Positions 1-5,384 of a stretch of DNA of 8,033 bases are shown piece after piece. The number at the start of each line of letters is the position of its first letter. Positions within the stretch are counted from its first letter, which is position 1. The notes under the pieces were generated by a model. It ran no database searches, was not told the origin of the DNA, and was given only the letters and a program-made list of their open reading frames with translations. The DNA comes from Niveispirillum sp. (GTDB lineage: Bacteria > Pseudomonadota > Alphaproteobacteria > Azospirillales > Azospirillaceae), in contig JAEMSB010000192.1 of the NCBI GenBank assembly GCA_016463045.1, positions 1 to 8,033 on the forward strand, in the 5' to 3' direction. A program made the translations under genes and the position numbers.

Positions 1-309
1 GGTTACCGCAAGGGTGCCGACTATATCCAGCGCTACATCTTCCCCGGCGGCATGCTACCCAGCCCCACCCGCCTGAAGGCAGAGGTGGAGGGTGCGGGCC
101 TGAATTTCGATAGCACCGAAAGCTATGGCCTGCATTATGCCCGCACCCTGCGCGAATGGCAGGTGGCGTTCCAGGCGGCCTGGCCGGAGTTGAAGGACGG
201 GTTCGACACGCGTTTCAAGCGCATGTGGGAACAATATCTCTGGTACTGCGAAGCGGGGTTCAAGGTCGGCACCATCGATCTTGTGCATGTGGGAATTTCG
301 AAGGGCTGA
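1..309 (+). CDS. Cyclopropane-fatty-acyl-phospholipid synthase family methyltransferase (3' part only)
   Basis: Only the last 102 codons are in the window; the reading frame is open from base 1 and ends at the TGA at 307-309. The visible part carries the C-terminal hallmarks of the CFA synthase family: a YIFPGGMLPS segment (residues about 12-21 of the fragment; E. coli Cfa has a similar YIFPNG..LPS), then SYGLHYARTLREW and FKRMWEQYLWYCEAGF, ending in a short beta-like tail. Family members use S-adenosylmethionine to add a methylene or methyl group to unsaturated acyl chains of membrane phospholipids at the inner face of the cytoplasmic membrane. The SAM-binding region lies upstream, outside the window. 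The next gene starts about 10 bases after the stop, so the two are probably cotranscribed. Paralogues make methylated or furan fatty acids, so true cyclopropane synthesis is not certain; the family call is firm. Confidence 0.9.
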   Translation, partial: GYRKGADYIQRYIFPGGMLPSPTRLKAEVEGAGLNFDSTESYGLHYARTLREWQVAFQAAWPELKDGFDTRFKRMWEQYLWYCEAGFKVGTIDLVHVGISKG

Positions 310-319
310 GCGCACCGCC

Positions 320-1627
320 ATGCGCGTCGCCCTACGCCACCTCCTGCCCTATGCATTGCCGGCCCTGCCACTGGCCATCCTGGTCCTGCCCGTCTATGTG
401 TTCCTGCCCTCGGCCTATGCCCAGGCGGGAATGCCGCTGGCCAGCATCGGCATCGTCCTGTTGCTGGCCCGGCTGTGGGACGGGGTGACGGACCCGCTGG
501 TCGGCGCCCTGTCCGACCGCACCGTCACCCGGTTCGGTCGGCGCAAGCCATGGATCGCGGCGGGCCTGCCCCTTACCCTTGTGTCTCTCTGGTTCCTTAT
601 GGTGCCGGGTGACGGGGTGGGGCCGGCCTATCTGCTGGGCTGGTCCTTTGCCCTGTTCCTGGGCTGGACCATGATGATCGTGCCGCTGACGGCCTGGGGG
701 GCGGAACTTTCCGGTGATTATCACCAGCGCACGCGCATTGCGGGTTTCCGCGAAGGCGCCGCCATTGTCGGCACCGTGCTTGCCCTGACCCTGCCCTTTG
801 CCATGGGCGTGGGGGCAGCCGGGCAGGAACGCGACGCCCTGCGCCTGTTGGCCCTTGTTCTGCTTGTGATTTTGCCCCTGTTTACAGTAATCGCGATCAT
901 CAGCGTTCCCGAATATCCGCAGCCGGCCAAGTCGCGGCTGAAATTCCGGCGCGGGATGAAAGTGATTTTCGCAAACGGGGCTTTCCGGAAACTGATCGCG
1001 GCCTATGTCATCAATGGTGTGGCAAACGGCCTGCCGGCGCAACTTTTCCTGTTTTTCGTTCAGCACCTGCTGATGGAAGGGGAACGTGCGGGCCTGCTGC
1101 TGTTGTCCTATTTCGCATCTGGTCTTCTGGCGGTGCCGCTGTGGCTGTGGTTGAGCGGAAAATACGGCAAGCATGTCGTCTGGCGCTGGGCGATGTTCTG
1201 GAACATCGGCTGGTTCCTGGCGGTACCTTTGCTGGGGCCGGGCGACTTCACGGCGTTCCTGGTCATCTGTGTGATGACAGGAATGTCCCTGGGGGCCGAC
1301 CTGATCCTGCCATCGGCCATGCAGGCCGATGTGGTGGACATGGACACGGCCCGTACCGGCCGGGCCCGCACCGGTCTTTACTTCGCCTTCTGGGGCCTGG
1401 CGACCAAGCTGGCAACCGCGTTGGCCGCCCTGGGCCTGACGGTGGCGGGCCTGTTCGGCTTCGACCCCGCAACGGGCGGAACCGAGCAGGGACAGACTGC
1501 ACTGTTGGCGCTGTACGCCCTGGTTCCGGTGGTCTTCAAACTAGCCGCCATCGCCATCCTGTGGCGTTGGCCGATCGACGCCGCGACACAGGCCGCCCTG
1601 CGCGCCCGGATCGCCGCCCGCACCTGA
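320..1627 (+). CDS. MFS transporter, MFS_2 / GPH (MelB-like) cation symporter family
   Basis: This is a 435-residue, very hydrophobic protein with about 12 predicted membrane segments, the first at roughly residues 8-30. The GPH-family signature is clear at residues 53-78: WDGVTDPLVGALSD followed by RTVTRFGRRKPW. Asp54 and Asp58 fall in the same W-D-x-x-x-D-P context as the Na+-site aspartates 55 and 59 of Salmonella MelB, which suggests cation-coupled symport across the inner membrane. In helix IV the MelB sugar-binding aspartate (two residues before a Pro) appears to be Ile120, so a sugar substrate is doubtful. The MFS_2 group also includes lysolipid transporters. I chose the ATG at 320, with a GAAGGG at 300-305 upstream. 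In-frame TTG 281 and ATG 287 would add hydrophilic residues and overlap the methyltransferase gene. The substrate cannot be read from the sequence; lipid-related cargo is inferred from the neighbours. Confidence 0.88.
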   Translation: MRVALRHLLPYALPALPLAILVLPVYVFLPSAYAQAGMPLASIGIVLLLARLWDGVTDPLVGALSDRTVTRFGRRKPWIAAGLPLTLVSLWFLMVPGDGVGPAYLLGWSFALFLGWTMMIVPLTAWGAELSGDYHQRTRIAGFREGAAIVGTVLALTLPFAMGVGAAGQERDALRLLALVLLVILPLFTVIAIISVPEYPQPAKSRLKFRRGMKVIFANGAFRKLIAAYVINGVANGLPAQLFLFFVQHLLMEGERAGLLLLSYFASGLLAVPLWLWLSGKYGKHVVWRWAMFWNIGWFLAVPLLGPGDFTAFLVICVMTGMSLGADLILPSAMQADVVDMDTARTGRARTGLYFAFWGLATKLATALAALGLTVAGLFGFDPATGGTEQGQTALLALYALVPVVFKLAAIAILWRWPIDAATQAALRARIAART

Positions 1628-1661
1628 TCCCCTATCCCCGAAACCCGACGCGGAGAGCGCC

Positions 1662-2228
1662 ATGTTTCGCCGCCTGTTCATCCTGGCCGGCCTTTGTCTG
1701 GCCCTATCCGGGTGCACCAACATGAAACCCGAACAATTCGCCAATCAGAAACCCGCCCTGGCCTTGGAAGAATATTTCGACGGCCATACCCGCGCCTATG
1801 GCATCGTGGAGGACCGGTTCGGCAATGTCCGCCGTACCTTCACCGTCGATATCAAGGGCGAATGGGATGGCAAGGTCCTGACCCTGACGGAAGATTTCGT
1901 GTGGAATGACGGGGAGCTGGAACAGCGCATCTGGCGCCTGACCCGCGACGGCCCCACCCCCAACGACTGGACCGGCACCACCGCCGACGCCATCGGCCCC
2001 GCCAAGGGCCGCGTGTCGGGCAATGCCTATAACATGGTCTATGATTTCAACCTGAAAATGGATGGCAGCCGGACCAAGGTGCGTTTCGACGACTGGATGT
2101 TCCTGATGCCCGACGGCGTGCTGCTGAACCGTGCCACCATGAGCAAGTTCGGCATCCATCTGGCCACCGTCACCATCGCGTTCAAGAAGGACGTAGCGGT
2201 ACGGGAGGCGGTGAAGGCGGCGGAGTGA
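1662..2228 (+). CDS. DUF3833 family lipoprotein
   Basis: This is a 188-residue protein with a lipoprotein signal peptide: Arg3-Arg4, a hydrophobic stretch at residues 5-16 and a lipobox LSGC with the acylated cysteine at residue 18. Thr19 follows, not Asp, so outer-membrane sorting is possible. The mature part matches my memory of DUF3833: an early EEYFDGHTRAYGIVEDRFG segment, RRTFTVDIKGEWDG, TLTEDFVWNDGE, an FDDWMFLMPDGVLLNRA block and MSKFGIHLATVTIAF near the end. It probably forms a small beta-rich, lipocalin-like domain in the periplasm, but no biochemical function is established to my knowledge. A GGAGAG at 1652-1657 supports the ATG. It lies 34 bases after the transporter gene and is probably the last gene of that operon. 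DUF3833 genes recur next to CFA-synthase-like genes in other proteobacteria (recollection), which points to lipid handling at the envelope. Confidence 0.88.
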   Translation: MFRRLFILAGLCLALSGCTNMKPEQFANQKPALALEEYFDGHTRAYGIVEDRFGNVRRTFTVDIKGEWDGKVLTLTEDFVWNDGELEQRIWRLTRDGPTPNDWTGTTADAIGPAKGRVSGNAYNMVYDFNLKMDGSRTKVRFDDWMFLMPDGVLLNRATMSKFGIHLATVTIAFKKDVAVREAVKAAE

Positions 2229-2240
2229 GGGTTAAAACGA

Positions 2241-2270
2241 AACAGGCGGCTCCCCCCGAAGCCGCCTGTT
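2241..2270. terminator. Bidirectional intrinsic-type terminator between convergent units
   Basis: A perfect 11-bp inverted repeat, AACAGGCGGCT / AGCCGCCTGTT, encloses an 8-base loop. It sits just after the DUF3833 stop (2228) and beyond the pspC stop (2298), so it lies at the 3' end of both converging transcripts. Read on the minus strand, the hairpin is followed by a T-rich run (TTCGTTTTAA), the classic intrinsic pattern, so it should work best for the psp operon. On the plus strand it is followed by CCTTCCCCC, which is less typical. Confidence 0.8.
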
Positions 2271-2285
2271 CCTTCCCCCGAAGCG

Positions 2286-2308
2286 GGCGCCGCTGGCTTA
2301 GCGGCGCC
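2286..2308. terminator. Second hairpin overlapping the pspC stop codon
   Basis: A perfect 9-bp inverted repeat, GGCGCCGCT / AGCGGCGCC, has a 5-base loop. Part of the loop and right arm is the pspC stop codon and its last codons. It lies 15 bases from the 11-bp hairpin at 2241-2270. There is no T-tract next to it, so it may aid termination of the plus-strand operon or protect the 3' end rather than act as a terminator on its own. The structure is certain on paper; the role is inferred. Confidence 0.5.
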
Positions 2309-2612
2309 ACTCCCGGTAATCCTCGCCAAAGGCGCGGGCGTAGCGGTCGTAACGGTCATGGCGACCGGCGGGGCGGTTGGACAGGACCAGGGCCGCCACG
2401 AAGTAGGCCAGGATCGGGGTGCCGCCCAGGAAGATTATCGACAGGACAGCGGCGATGCGCACCCACAGGCGGCTGATCCCCAGCCATTCGGCGACCCCGG
2501 CGCAGACGCCGAACAGGATGCCGTTGGTGCTGTCCTTATAGAGCTTGCCACCCTGGAAGCGGCTGGTGAAGCGGTCGAAATGGCGGTTATAGCGGCTCAC
2601 GTTTCTCTCCAT
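2298..2612 (-). CDS. pspC: PspC domain envelope stress membrane protein
   Basis: This is a 104-residue protein with one PspC domain at about residues 22-80: GKLYKDSTNGILFGVCAGVAEWLGIS..WVRIAAV in outline, then a hydrophobic stretch (about 51-77) that can form the membrane anchor. In the phage shock system PspC sits in the inner membrane, senses envelope stress and recruits PspA. The frame is open upstream to 2702, but the ATG at 2612 gives the usual short N-terminus before the domain, and GGAA lies just upstream. The C-terminus (residues 82-104) is a charged Arg/Tyr/Asp tail, with no leucine-zipper-like extension as in E. coli PspC. It follows pspA after 64 bases on the same strand, so operon membership is likely. 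The family call is firm; the detailed role is by analogy. Confidence 0.92.
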   Translation of the reverse strand: MERNVSRYNRHFDRFTSRFQGGKLYKDSTNGILFGVCAGVAEWLGISRLWVRIAAVLSIIFLGGTPILAYFVAALVLSNRPAGRHDRYDRYARAFGEDYREWRR

Positions 2613-2676
2613 CGTTCCATCGGTTTGGCAGAACCCCGTCGCCCATCCCGGCGCCAGGGGTAAAGTGCAACTCAAC

Positions 2677-3351
2677 TCACGCAGCGGACCCACGCTCGGC
2701 AACGCGCTTTTTCAGTGCGGCCAGTTCATCCTCGACCCGGCCACGGGCCTCCAGGGTCGCGAACTCGTCCTTCAGGGTGCGGGGCCGGCCCATGGCCATG
2801 GCGTCGCCGGCGGCCTCCACATGGTCGATCTCGCGTTCCAGCTCGCGGGATCGGGCCAGCGCCTCGTCCAGGCGGCCATCATACAGGCTGGTCCGGGCCC
2901 GCAGCCGGTCGACGGCACCGCGGTAGCGGGTGGCAAGGCTGCGGCGGCGGGCATGCGCCTCGGCCAGCTTGTCCTCCAGGGCGCGGGCATCTTCCGTCAT
3001 CCGGGCGATGGCCGTTTCCAAGGCCTTGATCTCCGCCTCTGCCGGTGCGGCGGCGCGGCGGATTTCATCCTTGGCCGCCAGGGCGGCGCGGGCCAAATCC
3101 TCGCGGTTATGGGCCAGCGCGATTTCAGCCTTGCGCTCCCATTCCAGCATCTCGAACTCGGCAGCGCGCCAGTTGGCGGCCAGTTCCTTCTTTTCCGCAA
3201 TCATGCGGACAGTGCCACAGCGCACTTCGGACAGGGTGTCTTCCATCTCCCGGATCGCCTGGTTCAGCGTCTGCTCCGGGTCCGCCGACCGGTCCAGCAG
3301 GCTGGCCAGGTTGGCATTGATGACATCACCGAGGCGGTCGATCAGGCCCAT
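2677..3351 (-). CDS. pspA: Phage shock protein A (PspA/IM30/ESCRT-III-like)
   Basis: This is a 224-residue protein, close to the 222 of E. coli PspA. It opens with the amphipathic membrane-binding helix (MGLIDRLGDVINANLASLLD), then DPEQTLNQAIREMEDTLSEVR and IAEKKELA, all close to the E. coli pattern. The rest is an almost uninterrupted Ala/Glu/Arg-rich coiled coil to about residue 200, with a short LEARGRVEDELAALKKR end. PspA coats damaged inner membrane as large oligomers, limits proton leakage and, in enterobacteria, inhibits the activator PspF. The start at 3351 has an excellent Shine-Dalgarno, AGAAGGAG at 3360-3367, eight bases upstream. The open frame continues to 3615, but that part is Pro/Gly/His-rich and is contradicted by a different small gene in another frame. 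It is the second gene of a likely sigma-54-driven operon. Confidence 0.95.
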   Translation of the reverse strand: MGLIDRLGDVINANLASLLDRSADPEQTLNQAIREMEDTLSEVRCGTVRMIAEKKELAANWRAAEFEMLEWERKAEIALAHNREDLARAALAAKDEIRRAAAPAEAEIKALETAIARMTEDARALEDKLAEAHARRRSLATRYRGAVDRLRARTSLYDGRLDEALARSRELEREIDHVEAAGDAMAMGRPRTLKDEFATLEARGRVEDELAALKKRVAERGSAA

Positions 3352-3407
3352 TTTCGGGGCTCCTTCTGAAACAGGTGGGGTAGTCGGGTTGGCGGAAGAA
3401 GCGTCGA

Positions 3408-3551
3408 TCAGAGCAGAATGTTCAGCATCAGGACCATGACAACCGCGACAACCAGGGCCGGGACCATCTCGGTCAGGCTGGAGATGTTCAGGTCGCCGGT
3501 GACCTTGTTGGTGCGGGCGGCGCGCTTGGCGAAGAAGGTCATCGTGCTCAT
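3408..3551 (-). CDS. 47-residue tail-anchored membrane protein leading the psp operon
   Basis: I do not recognise this small gene, but it has real coding features. Its ATG at 3551 has GGAG at 3558-3561 six bases upstream. It lies 44 bases downstream of the predicted sigma-54 start site and ends 56 bases before the pspA ATG. The protein has a basic N-terminal part (FFAKRAARTNK, residues 6-16), a short polar linker (residues 17-28), and a single hydrophobic stretch at residues 30-47 that runs to the C-terminus. This is the layout of a tail-anchored inner-membrane protein with its N-terminus in the cytoplasm. An in-frame ATG at 3563 would add four residues but has no ribosome site; it overlaps the GGAG. 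PspB, the usual small partner, is about 70 residues with an N-terminal membrane helix, so this is not an obvious PspB. A regulator or PspA anchor is a guess from position. Confidence 0.7.
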   Translation of the reverse strand: MSTMTFFAKRAARTNKVTGDLNISSLTEMVPALVVAVVMVLMLNILL

Positions 3552-3606
3552 TATCGTCTCCATCGGGTTCGAATTTCGGTGGCCGTTTCAGCCATGCCGA
3601 GATAAA

Positions 3607-3622
3607 AGCAAACACCGTGCCA
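3607..3622 (-). promoter_or_regulatory. Sigma-54 (RpoN) -24/-12 promoter of the psp operon
   Basis: On the minus strand the sequence reads TGGCACG-GTGT-TTGCT, which matches the sigma-54 consensus TGGCACG-N4-TTGCW at every defined position. The invariant GG (3621-3620) and GC (3609-3608) are exactly 12 bases apart. The predicted transcript start is near 3596, leaving a leader of about 45 bases before the small membrane-protein ATG. In other bacteria psp operons are switched on by RpoN with the enhancer-binding protein PspF, so motif, place and orientation all agree. No pspF gene is visible in the window. Confidence 0.92.
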
Positions 3623-3639
3623 AGTGCTGTACGGACCTC

Positions 3640-3665
3640 AAAAATGGCTGATTTCCGCCATTTTT
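3640..3665. repeat. Perfect 9-bp inverted repeat in the psp/thrB divergent region
   Basis: AAAAATGGC and GCCATTTTT flank an 8-base centre (TGATTTCC). The dyad spans about -44 to -69 relative to the predicted sigma-54 start. It could be a protein-binding site (activator or repressor) or a short bidirectional hairpin that isolates the two divergent units. Its A/T tracts stand out in otherwise GC-rich DNA. The repeat is directly visible; the function is not known. Confidence 0.6.
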
Positions 3666-3707
3666 ACATTTGCACCCACCCACCTCCGATCCGGTCGATA
3701 GCAAATT

Positions 3708-3735
3708 CCACCATCGAGTGGCGAAAACCACCATC
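3708..3735. repeat. Two CCACCATC direct repeats spaced 20 bp
   Basis: CCACCATC occurs at 3708-3715 and again at 3728-3735, a period of exactly 20 bp (about two helical turns). Relative to the predicted sigma-54 start they lie at about -112 to -139, the zone where PspF-type enhancer sites normally sit. Eight-base repeats can arise by chance, so a role as paired activator sites is only a suggestion. Confidence 0.3.
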
Positions 3736-3822
3736 ACGCCGAAATTTGTTGCGATTGGAACGGTCGCGCAGGGCTTTCATGCGCGATTGACCGGCGTGCC
3801 GGAACCGGTTACCCATCCCGCC

Positions 3823-4791
3823 ATGGCCGTCTATACTGAAGTTTCCGACGAAGATGTCCGCGCGTTCGTTGCCCAGTATGATCTGGGCGACGTGGTGTCC
3901 TGCAAGGGAATCGCCGAGGGCGTGGAGAATTCCAACTTCCTGCTGGTGACCGATAAAGGTCCCTATATCCTCACGCTTTATGAAAAGCGGGTGGACCCGG
4001 CGGACCTGCCCTTCTTCTTAGGGTTGATGGATCATCTGGCCGCCAACGGCCTGACCTGTCCGCAGCCCGTGGCCGGCACCGATGGCGTGGCCCTGCGCAG
4101 CCTGTGTGGCCGTCCGGCGGTGATCGTCACCTTCCTGAAGGGCATGTGGCCGCGCCGCATCCTGGCCGATCATTGCGCCGGCCTGGGCGAAGGGTTGGCC
4201 CGCCTGCATCTGGCGGGCGACGGCTTCACCCTGACGCGCCGCAATTCCCTGTCGGTCGGTGGCTGGCGCCCCCTGTTCGAGGCATCGTGCTGGCGCGCGG
4301 ATGAGGTGAAGCCGGGTCTGGCCGATGCCCTGGGCGAGGAGCTGGATTATCTGGAGGCCCATTGGCCCAAGGATCTGCCTGCCGGCATCATCCATGCCGA
4401 CCTGTTCCCCGATAATGTCTTCTTCAGCGACGGCAAGCTGTCGGGCCTGATCGATTTCTATTTCGCCTGCAACGACCAGTTCGCCTATGACGTGGCGATC
4501 TGTCTGAATGCCTGGTGCTTTGAGGCGGATGGCGCCTTCAATGTCACCAAGGCCCGGCTGCTGCTGGCCAATTATGACCGCATCCGCCCCCTGTCGGCGG
4601 CGGAGCGTGAGGCCCTGCCCATCCTGGCACGCGGCAGCGCCATCCGTTTCCTGCTGACCCGCCTCTATGACTGGCTGAACACGCCGGCGGGCGCCATGGT
4701 GAAGCGCAAGGACCCGCTGGAATATCTGCACAAGCTGCGTTTTCACCAGCAGATCCGCCACATCGCCGATTACGGGTTGGACCGGTCGTGA
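3823..4791 (+). CDS. thrB: Homoserine kinase (ThrB2, APH/choline-kinase fold)
   Basis: This is a 322-residue protein that phosphorylates L-homoserine with ATP in threonine biosynthesis in the cytoplasm. It belongs to the aminoglycoside-phosphotransferase-like type found in alphaproteobacteria and pseudomonads, not the GHMP kinase type of E. coli. It starts MAVYTEVSDEDV and has the nucleotide-binding region GIAEGVENSNFLL (residues 29-41), the catalytic loop IIHADLFPDNVFF with His191, Asp193 and Asn198, and the metal-binding LIDFYFA with Asp211. The C-terminal helices end in LHKLRFHQQIRHIADYGL. The frame stays open upstream to a TTG at 3670, but that extension is low-complexity and untypical, so ATG 3823 is preferred. 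Its stop overlaps the rnhA start by four bases. Choline or other small-molecule kinases share the fold, but the N-terminal pattern and the rnhA neighbour favour ThrB. Confidence 0.93.
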   Translation: MAVYTEVSDEDVRAFVAQYDLGDVVSCKGIAEGVENSNFLLVTDKGPYILTLYEKRVDPADLPFFLGLMDHLAANGLTCPQPVAGTDGVALRSLCGRPAVIVTFLKGMWPRRILADHCAGLGEGLARLHLAGDGFTLTRRNSLSVGGWRPLFEASCWRADEVKPGLADALGEELDYLEAHWPKDLPAGIIHADLFPDNVFFSDGKLSGLIDFYFACNDQFAYDVAICLNAWCFEADGAFNVTKARLLLANYDRIRPLSAAEREALPILARGSAIRFLLTRLYDWLNTPAGAMVKRKDPLEYLHKLRFHQQIRHIADYGLDRS

Positions 4792-5252
4792 GCGAGGCAA
4801 CCGCCGCAGAAAACGTGGTCGATGCCTTCACCGACGGCGCCTGTTCCGGCAATCCCGGCCCTGGCGGCTGGGGCGTGTTGCTGCGCTGGAACGGGACGGA
4901 AAAGGAACTGAAGGGCGGGGAGCCCGACACGACCAATAACCGCATGGAGTTGATGGCCGCCATCAGCGCGCTGGAGGCCATGAAACGCCCCGTCCCCATC
5001 CGCCTGCATACTGACAGCCAGTATGTGAAGAACGGCATCACCACCTGGATCCATGGCTGGAAGAAAAACGGCTGGAAAACCGCATCCAAGGACCCCGTGA
5101 AGAACGAGGATCTGTGGCGCCGCCTGGACGATCTGGTCGCCCGCCACAAGGTGGAATTCCACTGGGTCAGGGGCCATGCCGGCCATGTGGAGAATGAACG
5201 CGCCGACCAGTTGGCCCGCGACGGCCTGCGTGAGGCACGGGACGGCGGGTAA
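4788..5252 (+). CDS. rnhA: Ribonuclease HI
   Basis: This is a 154-residue protein that cuts the RNA strand of RNA-DNA hybrids: R-loops, Okazaki primers and priming RNA at non-canonical sites. The four catalytic acidic residues are all present: Asp16 (FTDGACSGNPGPGG), Glu54 (NNRMELMAAI), Asp76 (LHTDSQYV) and Asp140 (ENERADQLA), plus the catalytic His130 in WVRGHAGH. Each is six residues later than in E. coli RNase HI, so the core is colinear. The basic handle (GWKKNGWKTASKDPVKN, residues 90-106) used for hybrid binding is intact. The start is the GTG at 4788, whose last two bases plus the following A form the thrB stop (GTGA overlap), so translation is probably coupled to thrB. The call is very secure. 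Confidence 0.97.
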   Translation: MSEATAAENVVDAFTDGACSGNPGPGGWGVLLRWNGTEKELKGGEPDTTNNRMELMAAISALEAMKRPVPIRLHTDSQYVKNGITTWIHGWKKNGWKTASKDPVKNEDLWRRLDDLVARHKVEFHWVRGHAGHVENERADQLARDGLREARDGG

Positions 5253-5319
5253 CTGCAACCTCTGCGCTTGGCGCGTGGCTCAACCATACGGAATGTATAC
5301 GAAATTGTCGCATGGGCTT

Positions 5320-5348
5320 TTGCATTCCGCCCCTCAGGCCTATATAAA
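5320..5348 (+). promoter_or_regulatory. Candidate sigma-70-type promoter for the RHH gene
   Basis: TTGCAT (5320-5325) and TATAAA (5343-5348) are separated by exactly 17 bases, inside an unusually AT-rich patch of the rnhA-RHH intergenic region. The -10 matches consensus at 5 of 6 positions and the -35 at 3 of 6. Initiation near 5355 would leave a leader of about 30 bases before the GTG at 5385. It could also serve ligA further downstream. Confidence 0.45.
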
Positions 5349-5384
5349 TGTGACTTGAGTTAACCAACAGAGCCAGGGCGACCC

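Noticed and set aside
332..1174. 280-residue minus-strand ORF inside the transporter gene
   Set aside because: Gln/His/Gly-rich translation typical of an antisense shadow in high-GC DNA; the plus-strand frame is a clear membrane transporter.
2613..2702. 30-residue N-terminal extension of PspC
   Set aside because: It overlaps the pspA stop and has no domain similarity; the ATG at 2612 gives a normal PspC length.
2665..3369. 234-residue plus-strand ORF opposite pspA
   Set aside because: Antisense shadow of the pspA coiled-coil coding region; no recognisable domain.
3352..3615. N-terminal extension of PspA in the same frame
   Set aside because: It is Pro/Gly/His-rich with no PspA similarity; the ATG at 3351 has a strong Shine-Dalgarno and the canonical PspA start; a better small ORF occupies this DNA in another frame.
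3670..3822. 51-residue in-frame N-terminal extension of thrB from a TTG
   Set aside because: No ribosome site, untypical composition, and known ThrB2 proteins begin with MAVYT-like sequence at the ATG at 3823.
5289..5328. GGAATG...CATTCC inverted repeat in the rnhA-RHH intergenic region
   Set aside because: Only 6-bp arms with a loop of more than 20 bases; expected by chance.
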